NCBI RefSeq assembly: GCF_003443675.1
Contig: NZ_CP031963.1
Location: forward strand, 2,751,501 to 2,815,500
Direction: 5' to 3'
Origin: Aquimarina sp. BL5
GTDB taxonomy: Bacteria; Bacteroidota; Bacteroidia; Flavobacteriales; Flavobacteriaceae
Length of the DNA stretch: 64,000 nucleotides
Below are positions 1 to 8,085 of the stretch, in pieces; the first letter of the stretch is position 1; every line of letters begins with the position of its first letter. The notes beneath the pieces are model-generated. The model saw only the letters and a program-made list of their open reading frames with translations, made no database searches and was not told the DNA's origin. A program made the position numbers and the translations under genes.

Positions 1-29
1 TCCCTCAACTTACTCTAGTTAATTTCTGG

Positions 30-746
30 CTATAGGATATAAAACATCAATCCAATTTTAGCAACATTAAGACCAACTTCTTCCGTGCCAATAAGCGCAT
101 TGTTGTTAAATAAAGGATTTAAACTATAATAAAAGTGAAAATTAAAAGTGTTCCATCCGAAGGTAAAAGTAGCTCCCACTCTCCAACGGTTTAATTCATC
201 AATTTTTGTTTGCCCTACTTGATTCCCAGGTTGTTCAAAATTAGAATTAAAATAATACAAATACCCAACTCTTAATCCCGTGTAGATTCTCCAAAACTTA
301 TGAGTATCTGGCACAGAAGTTCTCCACCTAAATTCTAATGGAGCTTCAACCAGATGTGTTGTAAACCTGTTTCTATCAAAATCTATTCCTTCAAGGCTAC
401 TAAAAATACTCTGTCCAGTTTCCTCATTTTCTCCTATAAATAGATTCTGACCGTAGGTATTAATCGAATAGCCTAAACCTAATCCGATAGCTATATTACG
501 TCTTTTATTAATAGGCATATCTCTAGTATAACCTAAATGAAATCCTCCAGAAAATCCAGATTGACCAACATCAGGTGGCGTATTCCAAAGTAAATTAAAG
601 GTAAGACCAACATAGAATTGATCCTCTCTGTAAAGAGAGTCTAATGCTTTTTTCTTTTGTGGACCTAGATCATCTGAAGCTGTTTCTTGACCAAAACCAT
701 GACAAGCCAAGAGAAAAAGGCTTAAAAACAAAAGCAATCGCTTCAT
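30..746 (-). CDS. PorT-family outer-membrane beta-barrel protein
   Basis: Predicted outer-membrane barrel of the PorT / outer-membrane-protein-beta-barrel type. The first 19 residues from the chosen start (MKRLLLFLSLFLLACHGFGQ) form a signal peptide. The remaining ~220 residues are alternating amphipathic strands rich in Tyr, Phe and Gly, and the last residue region ends in a hydrophobic/aromatic strand (IGLMFYIL), as barrels do. The reading frame stays open up to position 776, but the ATG at 746 puts the signal peptide at the N-terminus and is preferred. It is the last gene of the minus-strand ExbB/ExbD block, ~150 bases after the second ExbD pair. Proteins of this family include the T9SS component PorT, but I cannot assign that role from sequence alone. 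Function unknown beyond the barrel. Confidence 0.75.
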   Translation of the reverse strand: MKRLLLFLSLFLLACHGFGQETASDDLGPQKKKALDSLYREDQFYVGLTFNLLWNTPPDVGQSGFSGGFHLGYTRDMPINKRRNIAIGLGLGYSINTYGQNLFIGENEETGQSIFSSLEGIDFDRNRFTTHLVEAPLEFRWRTSVPDTHKFWRIYTGLRVGYLYYFNSNFEQPGNQVGQTKIDELNRWRVGATFTFGWNTFNFHFYYSLNPLFNNNALIGTEEVGLNVAKIGLMFYIL

Positions 747-848
747 TTGGCTAACATTTCTTAACATCCATTCCATAGAGGTTACTAAAATAAATCTATT
801 TATTTAGAAAACAGAAGTACTTTCTAAAAAACAACAAGAATTAAGAAC

Positions 849-866
849 CCCGTGAAAGATCACGGG
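849..866 (-). terminator. Hairpin after the second ExbD pair
   Basis: A perfect 7-bp stem (cccgtga / tcacggg) with a 4-base loop lies 28 bases after the stop of the minus-strand ExbD gene at 894. Read on the minus strand it is followed by a moderately T-rich stretch (GTTCTTAATTCTTG). It may end the second ExbD unit or reduce read-through into the barrel gene. The T tract is weaker than in the other terminators here. Confidence 0.45.
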
Positions 867-893
867 ATTATACGGAGGTAACTTAAAAACAAA

Positions 894-1376
894 TTATTGT
901 AGATTATTTGATGCTTGCCCCCTTTTTGTGATATAATTAATCTTAAGCATATGTACAGCTCTCAATTCCTTTTTTACATCTCCTACAAGCCCCATTTTCG
1001 TATCCTTATCCACCTTTATTGCCGTTGTTAAAAACGGTCGCAGTTCTTCAGGCTTAGATTTTATCTCTTCCAAAACAAAAGATCTAACCTCATGAATTGA
1101 TGCAAACTTATCGTTAAGCTGAATTTTTGCTTCTGTTCCTACATTTTTATATCTCGAACTAGGTTTACCAGCATAAATATGTATCACCATATTTTTTCTC
1201 TCTAACTTTTCAATCTGATCCGCATATGGTAATTCATTTTTAACAATGAGCGTATCATTTCGCATTACTGTAGCAACCATAAAGAAAAACAGTAGCATAA
1301 AAACAATATCTGGTAAAGATGCTGTTGAAATTGCAGGTAACTCAGTTTTTGGCTTTTTTTTAAATATTGACATCAC
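894..1376 (-). CDS. exbD: ExbD/TolR biopolymer transport protein (second copy, short type)
   Basis: ExbD-family subunit of the proton-motive-force-driven ExbB-ExbD motor that energises TonB-dependent transport. Residues ~20-40 hold the single transmembrane helix, SLPDIVFMLLFFFMVATVMR; its Asp is the conserved proton-carrying residue of the family. The rest is a ~120-residue periplasmic domain. It is 160 aa long and closely resembles the 160-aa protein encoded at 2481-2963: the membrane segment is identical, and both share SSRYK/A and IQLNDKFA motifs. With the next gene upstream (1394) it forms a duplicated ExbD pair placed beyond the terminator of the main exbB operon. Confidence 0.9.
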   Translation of the reverse strand: MMSIFKKKPKTELPAISTASLPDIVFMLLFFFMVATVMRNDTLIVKNELPYADQIEKLERKNMVIHIYAGKPSSRYKNVGTEAKIQLNDKFASIHEVRSFVLEEIKSKPEELRPFLTTAIKVDKDTKMGLVGDVKKELRAVHMLKINYITKRGQASNNLQ

Positions 1377-1393
1377 GAATAGTTTTTAAGTTA

Positions 1394-2011
1394 TTATAAT
1401 TCTGCAGTTACAGGTTCTGCTTCTGAAAGTTTCTCTGGGTACATAGATTGAATTTCTTTTATCCGTTCCCGAAGTTTCGTTTTATCACCAGAGTGATTAA
1501 CATCTTTAAGCTGAGCTTTCATTTCTGTAAAAGACACACCATATATCCTGACAGCCTCTCTATTTCGTAATTCATTATAAGCGCTTATAAGCTCATTCTG
1601 AACAGCGATATATGCCTCATAATTTGTTTCTCGACTATTAATCAGTGATATTATCGCCTTATTGGGATTGTCCGAAGATTTTGGATCCCGTGTGCCTTTG
1701 CAATAACCACAGTATTCTGTTGCTACTCCTCCTCCATTATCTAAAAAAGCGATAGCAGCCGCTTTTAACTGTTCCAATCGTAAAGGTTTCTTCTCAACAA
1801 ACAATTCATTGACTTGATTTAACTCTACCCTAAATAGGTTCTTTTCTTTAACAAATGCATCAGGTTTGATTTCTTCTGGAAGCGGAGGTAATCTCCTACT
1901 TATTCCATAGTCTGTTTCAATGGTAGTGCTTACTAAAAAAAAGATGAGTAATAAAAAAGCGATATCCGCCATGGATCCCGCATTCACTTCTGGTGCTAAT
2001 CTTCTAGCCAT
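1394..2011 (-). CDS. exbD: ExbD/TolR biopolymer transport protein (second copy, long type)
   Basis: Second ExbD-type protein of the duplicated pair, 205 aa. The N-terminus MARRLAPEVNAGSMADIAFLL leads into the single transmembrane helix with the conserved Asp (ADIAFLLLIFFLVSTT). The periplasmic part is longer than in classical ExbD and carries a CxxC motif (EYCGYCKG, about residues 98-105) and a C-terminal region with a conserved PEKLSEAEP string. It is a clear paralogue of the protein at 2985-3593. The gene is 17 bases upstream of its partner at 894, so the two are likely co-transcribed. The family role in TonB energisation is known; why a second pair exists is not. Confidence 0.9.
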   Translation of the reverse strand: MARRLAPEVNAGSMADIAFLLLIFFLVSTTIETDYGISRRLPPLPEEIKPDAFVKEKNLFRVELNQVNELFVEKKPLRLEQLKAAAIAFLDNGGGVATEYCGYCKGTRDPKSSDNPNKAIISLINSRETNYEAYIAVQNELISAYNELRNREAVRIYGVSFTEMKAQLKDVNHSGDKTKLRERIKEIQSMYPEKLSEAEPVTAEL

Positions 2012-2480
2012 AATAATACATATTTAGTTAATAATTACTTACTAAATCACACACTGTGAACCTAAAGTGATATTATTTGGAAGAATAAAGGAATTCTAAT
2101 TCACCTACTATTTTATAGAAGTTTTGATTTATACAACTTAGAGCAGCTATTATCAAAACTAGGTTATCATAGAATTACAACTGTATTATTTCTATTATTC
2201 AATATCACTGGCTTGGAAGGTTAGATATTGATCGGATTAACAGATCACAGTTACAAAAAGTAGCAACAATTGTTATGCCAGTATAACACTTATGTGAAAA
2301 TGAAGATTAAATACTTAAAAAAAATAACATTGCTGAATCTATTATAGCTCTTGTAACTATTATTATTTAATCTAAGACTATTACCTAAAAGATCATTCAT
2401 ATAAAATAATTCAACAATTTATGGCATAAAAAAATCCCGCTTATCAGCGGGATTTTTCAATATATTAAAATCTTTAACTT
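2012..2480 (-). promoter_or_regulatory. Gene-free 469-base gap with candidate promoter for the second ExbD pair
   Basis: No coding frame is convincing here. Its upper end holds the terminator of the exbB operon (2430-2457). On the minus strand a TAGTTTTG box (2154-2161), matching the Bacteroidota -7 consensus TAnnTTTG, follows a TTG (2178-2180) with a 16-base spacer, slightly shorter than usual. This could start transcription of the duplicated ExbD pair. The -33 assignment is weak. Confidence 0.35.
2430..2457 (-). terminator. Intrinsic terminator of the exbB operon
   Basis: A perfect inverted repeat, aaaaatcccgc / gcgggattttt, with a 6-base loop lies 23 bases after the stop of the ExbD gene at 2481. 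The arms give an A/T-rich flank with a T run on either strand. It separates the exbB-exbD-exbD operon from the duplicated ExbD pair. Confidence 0.9.
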
Positions 2481-2963
2481 TTACTGAATATTACCAGTAG
2501 CATCACCTTGTCTTGTGGTGTAGTTAATTTTTAGCGCTTGAACTTCTCTCAATTCTTTTTTAATATCGCCAACAAGACCCATATTGGTATCAGTATCAAC
2601 CTTTAGGGCGGTAATAAGAAATGGTACTTCTTCCTCTCTCTTAGCAGCTCTTTCTGCTAATACAAAAGGTTTAATATCACTTACCTCAGCAAACTTATCA
2701 TTTAACTGAATTCTCGCTTGTGTACCTGCACTTGCTGCATATCTAGAACTAGGTTTTCCAGCATAAATATACATTACCAAGTTTTTCTTATCAAGCTTTT
2801 CCGTCTGATCAGCTTGAGGAAGTCTATTCTCTATCTTTAAGTTATTCTCCCTCATCACTGTTGCAACCATAAAGAAAAACAGTAACATAAATACGATATC
2901 AGGTAAAGACGCTGTTGAAATAGCGGGTAATTCACCACCCTTTTTCTTTTTAAACTTAGACAT
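2481..2963 (-). CDS. exbD: ExbD/TolR biopolymer transport protein (operon copy, short type)
   Basis: ExbD-family motor subunit, 160 aa, last gene of the exbB operon. Basic N-terminus (MSKFKKKKGG), then the membrane helix LPDIVFMLLFFFMVATVMR with its conserved Asp, then a periplasmic domain. The upstream long-type ExbD ends 21 bases before it and the operon terminator follows the stop. The two-ExbD arrangement behind ExbB is typical of flavobacteria. Confidence 0.93.
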   Translation of the reverse strand: MSKFKKKKGGELPAISTASLPDIVFMLLFFFMVATVMRENNLKIENRLPQADQTEKLDKKNLVMYIYAGKPSSRYAASAGTQARIQLNDKFAEVSDIKPFVLAERAAKREEEVPFLITALKVDTDTNMGLVGDIKKELREVQALKINYTTRQGDATGNIQ

Positions 2964-2984
2964 AATTACGTTTTTATGTTATAC

Positions 2985-3593
2985 TTATTTCTTTGGTTCT
3001 GCTTCAGAAAGTTTTTCTGGATACATTAACTGTATTTGTTTTATCTGATCCTTAAGTCGATCCTTACTACCAGAGTAGTTTACATCCTTAAGCTCAGTTT
3101 CCATTTGAGTAAATGTCTTTCCGTAAAGCCTTTGTGATTCTCGATCTCGTAATTCATTATAAGCAGCAACTAATTCGTTTTGTACCGCTATATAGGTACC
3201 ATAACTAGTCTCTCTATTGTTACGTAGAGATATTACCGCTTTTTCTGGATTATCCGAAGAAGTAGGATCTTTAGCTCCCTTGCAATAACTACAAGCTTCA
3301 TCACCATTTCCTCCTCCATTATCTAAGAAAGCAACAGCTGCAGCACGTAAATCCTTTAACTCCATAGGAGCTTCTTCTACTAAAAGGTCATTATTTTTGT
3401 TCAATTCTACTACAAAAATATTTTTTTGTTTTAGAATTGGAGGCTCTACTGTTTCATCCAAAGGCGGTGGTAACTTACGACTAATACCTCTATCTGTATC
3501 AATGGTTGTAGTAACCAGAAAGAATATAAGAAGTAAAAATGCAATGTCCGCCATAGATCCTGCGTTCACCTCAGGTGCTGATCTTCTTGCCAT
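2985..3593 (-). CDS. exbD: ExbD/TolR biopolymer transport protein (operon copy, long type)
   Basis: ExbD-family protein of 202 aa with N-terminus MARRSAPEVNAGSMADIAFLL, one transmembrane helix carrying the family Asp, and a long periplasmic region containing a CxxC motif (EACSYCKG). It lies only 2 bases from the stop of the upstream small membrane protein gene, so translational coupling is likely. It is the counterpart of the duplicated gene at 1394. The CxxC is kept in both paralogues, which suggests it matters. Confidence 0.93.
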   Translation of the reverse strand: MARRSAPEVNAGSMADIAFLLLIFFLVTTTIDTDRGISRKLPPPLDETVEPPILKQKNIFVVELNKNNDLLVEEAPMELKDLRAAAVAFLDNGGGNGDEACSYCKGAKDPTSSDNPEKAVISLRNNRETSYGTYIAVQNELVAAYNELRDRESQRLYGKTFTQMETELKDVNYSGSKDRLKDQIKQIQLMYPEKLSEAEPKK

Positions 3594-3595
3594 AA

Positions 3596-4090
3596 TTATT
3601 TACCTATTAATTTTTTAACACCTGATAATCCCATCAGGCCAACAGCAATAGCTGCCAAAAAGTAGAAAGCATAAATACCAGCTCCTACCAATTTAGATCC
3701 ACTTTCAGAAAGTACTTCTCCATCTTTCATTGGAGTTTCAACACCTTCTGCCATTGCATATCCTATACCGATAACGATTAAGAAAGCAACAATCCCAATA
3801 CCAGCATTTTTTAGACCAGCAGGATTTTTAGCTAAAGCTGAAAAAACAGCAATTAATGTCGCTATTATAATAACAACAAAAATAACCAATGTAAGATTGT
3901 ACATAGGACTCACCAATGAAGTAGCTTCTGCAAAAGCCGATGAAGATGTATCTTTCACCAAATCTTTCGCTTCTGTAATACCATAGTTATCCATAAGTGT
4001 GGTAAAATTACCGTTCATTAAGAACAATAATATCGCACCTATAGCACCTATAGCTAGTACAACGTATGATAAAATTTTTGAAATTTTCAT
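3596..4090 (-). CDS. Small multi-pass membrane protein of the exbB operon
   Basis: 164-aa protein from the ATG at 4090 (MKISKILSYVVLAIGAIGAIL); the frame is open a little further upstream from a TTG, but the ATG places a membrane segment at the N-terminus as expected. Three or four hydrophobic segments are visible: residues ~5-25, ~60-85, ~92-112 and ~135-155. It ends in GLMGLSGVKKLIGK. It sits between exbB and the two exbD genes, a position seen repeatedly in flavobacterial TonB-motor operons, so an accessory role in the ExbB/D complex is a reasonable inference. No catalytic motif recognised. Confidence 0.75.
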   Translation of the reverse strand: MKISKILSYVVLAIGAIGAILLFLMNGNFTTLMDNYGITEAKDLVKDTSSSAFAEATSLVSPMYNLTLVIFVVIIIATLIAVFSALAKNPAGLKNAGIGIVAFLIVIGIGYAMAEGVETPMKDGEVLSESGSKLVGAGIYAFYFLAAIAVGLMGLSGVKKLIGK

Positions 4091-4202
4091 GTGACTAATT
4101 TTTATTGGGCTGTAATAATTCAACAACCCTATTTTTAATAATAAATGTTCTAATATCCTATGAAGATTTTATTATCTTAAATAAAATCTAAACAGTCATT
4201 TA

Positions 4203-4994
4203 TTATTTCTTGTTTTTGTAAGCTACTAACATATCGATTAAAGTAATCGATGCATCTTCCATATCATTTACTATACTATCAATCTTAGCGATAATGTAGT
4301 TATAGAATACTTGTAATATAATTGCAACAATAAGTCCAAATACTGTAGTAAGAAGTGCTACTTTAATACCTCCTGCTACAAGTGATGGTTGCATATCTCC
4401 TGCTGCTTCAATTTTATCAAATGCATCAATCATACCGATTACCGTACCCATAAACCCAAGCATTGGTGCAAGAGCGATAAATAAAGATACCCAAGATACA
4501 TTCTTCTCTAATTGTCCCATTTGAACACCACCGTAAGCAACTACTGCTTTTTCTGCAGCATCAATACTTTCGTCAGCTCTATCAAGACCTTGATAGTATA
4601 TAGATGCAACTGGACCTTTTGTATTTCTACAAACTTCTTTTGCTGCTTCTACTCCACCACTATTAAGAGCATCCTCTACATTTTGTTGTAGTTTCTTACT
4701 GTTTGTAGTGGATAAATTTAAAAAGATAATTCTTTCGATTGCTATCGCAAGACCAAGAATCAAACATAAAAGAACGATTCCCATAAAGCTAGGACCTCCT
4801 TCTATAAAACGTTTTTTAAGGTTTTGGTGAAAGGATTCCTCTGCTGCAGGTTCCTCTTCAGCCTGAATAGTTGTTGTTATTGGAGCAATTAATAATTGCA
4901 CGTTTGCCGTTAACTGGGCTGGAGCAGTGGCTGCTTGCATATTTCCAAAAGCCATTACTGTTGCGATTGCCAGAATAGAAAATAGTCTTTTCAT
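4203..4994 (-). CDS. exbB: MotA/TolQ/ExbB proton channel family protein
   Basis: Channel subunit of the TonB-energising motor in the inner membrane, 263 aa. There is an N-terminal hydrophobic signal-like segment (residues 1-22), a linker, a transmembrane helix at ~70-92, a cytoplasmic loop, then the paired C-terminal helices at ~168-190 and ~208-235 containing the family glycine-rich stretch LAPMLGFMGTVIGMIDAF. It starts the minus-strand operon exbB - membrane protein - exbD - exbD. The N-terminal extension before the first core helix is common in Bacteroidota ExbB. Confidence 0.93.
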   Translation of the reverse strand: MKRLFSILAIATVMAFGNMQAATAPAQLTANVQLLIAPITTTIQAEEEPAAEESFHQNLKKRFIEGGPSFMGIVLLCLILGLAIAIERIIFLNLSTTNSKKLQQNVEDALNSGGVEAAKEVCRNTKGPVASIYYQGLDRADESIDAAEKAVVAYGGVQMGQLEKNVSWVSLFIALAPMLGFMGTVIGMIDAFDKIEAAGDMQPSLVAGGIKVALLTTVFGLIVAIILQVFYNYIIAKIDSIVNDMEDASITLIDMLVAYKNKK

Positions 4995-5076
4995 TGCGCT
5001 GATTCTTAATTTTAATTAGTTAAAGGGTTAAAGATAAAAAAATATTACAAAATCTATTAAAAATTTAATAATAATG

Positions 5077-5164
5077 CAGAGAGGAAGGGATTCGAACCCT
5101 CGATACGCTTTTGACGTATACACACTTTCCAGGCGTGCGCCTTCGACCACTCGGCCACCTCTCT
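5077..5164 (-). tRNA. tRNA-Ser (anticodon GGA)
   Basis: An 88-nt class II tRNA on the minus strand. The acceptor stem AGAGAGG pairs with CCTCTCT, followed by discriminator G. The D-arm is GCCGAGTGGTCGAAGGC, and the anticodon loop CTGGAAA gives anticodon GGA (plus-strand 5128-5130). A long variable arm with a stem is present, and the T-loop is GGGTTCGAATCCC. The long variable arm and G discriminator are serine features. CCA is not fully encoded; the bases after the discriminator are CAT. Confidence 0.97.
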
Positions 5165-5234
5165 AGTAAAAAATTTGCCCAAAAAATGGTTGAGCAAATA
5201 ACAAAAAAAATGTTAACTACTAAAATTTGGGGCG

Positions 5235-6269
5235 TTAATTTTCTGACATTTCACCTCGTAATGAAGTTTCATAAATGGTTTTGAGCACTTTAAGAGGTAA
5301 CTTTTCTCCTAATAAATACATCAATTTAGCCACAGCTGCCTCTGTTGTTATATCTTTTCCTGATATAACACCTGCTTTTTTTAATGCAACACTTGTATCA
5401 TACTTACCCATTTCTACACTTCCTCCTGCACATTGTGTTACATTTATTACAGGTATTCCTTTTTTAATTGCATCAGAAATAATATCCAAAAACCATGATT
5501 TGGTTGTAGTATTTCCTGATCCATAGGTCTCAATAATTATACCTTTTATCGTTTCCGAAGAAAAAATACTCCTTAAAATCATTTCATTTATTCCCGGGAA
5601 CATTTTAATAATTACAATATCATTATCAAAATGCGTATGATATACCATTTTTTTTCTACGATTTGAAACTTGTAAAAAAGAGGTATTTACTTTAAGATGA
5701 ACTCCAGATTCAACCAAAGTTGGATAATTAAGTGATTGAAACGCTTTAAAATGCTCTGCATTTATCTTTGTAGTTCTATTAGCTCTAAGCAGTTTATATT
5801 CAAAATACAACCCAACTTCTGTAATTACTGGCTTTCCTTTTTTTTGTAAAGCTGCAATCTGCACTGCAGTTATCAAATTCTCCTTAGCATCTGTTCTTAG
5901 ATCACCAATTGGCAACTGAGATCCTGTAAAAATAATAGGCTTACCTAAATTTTCGAACATAAAACTGATAGCTGATGCCGTATAAGACATCGTATCACTA
6001 CCATGCAATACTACAAAACCGTCATACTTTTCGTAATTAGAATTAATGACACCTCCTAGTTCTTTCCAGCGTTCGACATCCATATCGGAAGAATCTATGG
6101 GTTCTTTAAAACTTACGGTCTCTATATTGCAGTCCAATTGTTTTAGCTCCGGAATATTGAGCAATAATTCATTAAAATCAAAAGCTATTAAAGCCCCTGT
6201 TTCGAAATTTTTGACCATACCTATCGTACCTCCTGTATAGATCAATAATATATTTGGTGAAGTCTTCAT
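5235..6269 (-). CDS. ansA: Type I L-asparaginase
   Basis: Hydrolyses L-asparagine to aspartate and ammonia in the cytoplasm. The start chosen gives MKTSPNILLIYTGGTIGMVK, where TGGTIG carries the first catalytic Thr. The second family motif is LHGSDTMSYTASA, with the catalytic Thr/Asp pair (HGTDTM in relatives). 344 aa is typical for cytoplasmic type I enzymes, and there is no signal peptide. ATGs at 6278 and a frame open to 6305 are alternatives. It lies 22 bases after the upstream TatD-family gene and could be co-transcribed with it. Confidence 0.93.
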   Translation of the reverse strand: MKTSPNILLIYTGGTIGMVKNFETGALIAFDFNELLLNIPELKQLDCNIETVSFKEPIDSSDMDVERWKELGGVINSNYEKYDGFVVLHGSDTMSYTASAISFMFENLGKPIIFTGSQLPIGDLRTDAKENLITAVQIAALQKKGKPVITEVGLYFEYKLLRANRTTKINAEHFKAFQSLNYPTLVESGVHLKVNTSFLQVSNRRKKMVYHTHFDNDIVIIKMFPGINEMILRSIFSSETIKGIIIETYGSGNTTTKSWFLDIISDAIKKGIPVINVTQCAGGSVEMGKYDTSVALKKAGVISGKDITTEAAVAKLMYLLGEKLPLKVLKTIYETSLRGEMSEN

Positions 6270-6327
6270 CGCAACCATACATTTATTGGTCTCACAAATG
6301 AACAAAATTTATATTAGAATCTGAGAC

Positions 6328-7116
6328 CTATATTCCGAATATATGTTTGGAATTTTCTGTTGTAATTTGGGCAATTTCTTCTGGAGACTTTTCATAAACC
6401 TCTGACAACTTTTCTACTACCTGAATCAAATAAGAACTCTCATTTCTCTTACCGCGATATGGAACGGGCGCTAAATAAGGAGCATCTGTCTCAAGAACAA
6501 TGTTTTCCAAAGAAAACTCATTTAGAAATTTGTCTATCTTACCATTTTTAAACGTAACAACTCCTCCAATACCTAATTTCATGTTATATCCAATAGCTCG
6601 TCGAGCATCGTCAATTGTACCTGTAAAGCAATGAAATATCCCAAACAGATCTTCTCCTTTTTCTGACTCTAATACCTCGAACACTTCTTCAAAAGCATCA
6701 CGACAATGAATTACAATAGGTAGTTTGTATTTTTTAGCTAATTGAATCTGATATCTAAACGATTCTTGTTGTTGTTTTAGAAATGTTTTATCCCAGTATA
6801 AATCCACCCCGATCTCTCCTACTGCATAGAATTTTTTATCGCTATCTTCATTTAATCGTTTTGCCAACTCTTCTTCCACATGCTGGAGCTCTTCTTTGTA
6901 ATTCTCTTTTACATGCGTAGGATGTAGTCCCATCATTAGAAATACATTGTTTGGATATTTGCTTTCAATATCATACATAGATTGCGTATACCCAGAATCA
7001 ATGGCAGGAACAAAAAAACGTTCTACTCCAACAGAAATAGCTCTCTGCATCATTTTATCCTGGTCTTCTTCAAAAGATTCGCTGTATATATGCGTGTGTG
7101 TATCGGTAAGTATCAT
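6328..7116 (-). CDS. TatD-family metal-dependent hydrolase / DNase
   Basis: 262-aa TIM-barrel metallohydrolase starting MILTDTHTHIY, where the HTH motif is the first metal-binding pair. Further conserved elements are MMGLHPTHV, AVGEIGVDLYWD (metal Glu), VIHCRDAF, GIFHCFTG and LETDAPYLAP (metal Asp), all in order. Members act as 3'-5' exonucleases on DNA/RNA or D-aminoacyl-tRNA deacylase-like enzymes; the substrate here is not determinable. The frame is open to 7179, but the ATG at 7116 gives the canonical N-terminus. Confidence 0.92.
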   Translation of the reverse strand: MILTDTHTHIYSESFEEDQDKMMQRAISVGVERFFVPAIDSGYTQSMYDIESKYPNNVFLMMGLHPTHVKENYKEELQHVEEELAKRLNEDSDKKFYAVGEIGVDLYWDKTFLKQQQESFRYQIQLAKKYKLPIVIHCRDAFEEVFEVLESEKGEDLFGIFHCFTGTIDDARRAIGYNMKLGIGGVVTFKNGKIDKFLNEFSLENIVLETDAPYLAPVPYRGKRNESSYLIQVVEKLSEVYEKSPEEIAQITTENSKHIFGI

Positions 7117-7405
7117 GCCACAAAAATAACCAAATTTAACTTTCGCCAATGCCTCTTTTAATATAATAAACAACAACATTTTAATTCAATTTTCAGTCTG
7201 TTATTAATAACTTTTGTTAGAGTTCAAAATAAATCAGGGTAACATTTTATTCAGTTAAGACATTAACTAATACTGTCTATTTGATGCAATGACTAATAGT
7301 AAAACTGAAAAGCAAACTTTATTATCATATAATATCAATTTTAAAGGAGAAAGTCGAAAATCCTAATTAACAATAGAGTAGACATATTCTTAAACTATTT
7401 TAAAA

Positions 7406-7600
7406 ATGAAAAATTTATTAAACCTAAATGGGACCAAAGTAATCAGCAGAGATCAGCAAAAAAGTATAACAGGCGGAATGCCACCTCAGAACTGCAGTAC
7501 AGATAGCGATTGCGCTAGTTTTGGTAGTTGTTTTGTTTGCTTACCTATTGGTAGCTGTTTTATGTTTTTCAACAGTCCTTGTGGTGATTCCAACCCATAA
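7406..7600 (+). CDS. Orphan double-glycine-leader peptide precursor, 6 cysteines
   Basis: 64-aa precursor. The leader MKNLLNLNGTKVISRDQQ plus KSITGG matches the pattern of the five precursors at 30.5-32 kb: a hydrophobic N-terminus, Lys-x-Leu/Ile, Gln two to six residues before, and a terminal GG cleavage site. The core after GG is 40 residues with six Cys in the spacing NCSTDSDC - GSCFVC - GSC - SPC. It has its own terminator and no transporter or modification gene beside it. Peptides of this leader type are exported by C39-peptidase ABC transporters, which would have to be encoded elsewhere in the genome. The product could be a bacteriocin or a signal. Confidence 0.8.
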   Translation: MKNLLNLNGTKVISRDQQKSITGGMPPQNCSTDSDCASFGSCFVCLPIGSCFMFFNSPCGDSNP

Positions 7601-7613
7601 TAATATATAACTA

Positions 7614-7639
7614 AAAAACCCTGATTTCTCAGGGTTTTT
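7614..7639 (+). terminator. Intrinsic terminator of the orphan peptide gene
   Basis: Perfect stem aaaaaccctga / tcagggttttt with a 4-base loop, 13 bases after the peptide stop codon and followed by T-rich sequence. It works as a terminator in both directions and may also serve the converging gene at 7673. Confidence 0.9.
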
Positions 7640-7672
7640 ACTTTTATAAATGTATTCTAAATAAAAACACAT

Positions 7673-7960
7673 TCAATTAACACTAATAATTCTCTCTACA
7701 GGAATAATGGTCGATTGCTTTAGAATTACTGATTTATCAGTTATTCCCCAAATAGTTGTTTCTACTTTTTTAGCACCTTCATCATCTGCAAAAACTATTT
7801 TGACCTTTAGATGTTCTAAATTACCCAAACTCAATCCTCTTACCAATTTACGGTATCGATCACGTTTAGATCTCTTATCACTTAGAACTTCCTTATGCGG
7901 AAAATGCAGGTGTTTAATTTGTTCTTTTTCTATCGATTGTATGTGATCATTTATCCCCAT
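7673..7960 (-). CDS. Conserved hypothetical protein, 95 aa
   Basis: Small soluble protein with no signal peptide. The N-terminal half is charged and helical, with a basic stretch (DKRSKRDRYRKL); the C-terminal half has alternating strands ending in VILKQSTIIPVERIISV. The style matches a small family of flavobacterial hypothetical proteins, but I know of no function. It converges with the orphan peptide gene and shares its terminator. Confidence 0.7.
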   Translation of the reverse strand: MGINDHIQSIEKEQIKHLHFPHKEVLSDKRSKRDRYRKLVRGLSLGNLEHLKVKIVFADDEGAKKVETTIWGITDKSVILKQSTIIPVERIISVN

Positions 7961-8085
7961 GACTTATGCTCTTTAAATTATTAAGGAAGTATCATTGTAA
8001 CTCACTAAAAGTTACATAATACAACGCTTTTATTAAAGAAATTATTGTTAATTAACAATTTAAAAATCAGTAGTTTATAGAAAAT

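Noticed and set aside
7237..7260. Third copy of the GGGTAA ECF promoter before the orphan peptide
   Set aside because: GGGTAAC is present, but the downstream block is GTTAAG at a 17-base offset rather than GTTGT at 18, so the match is too weak to list.
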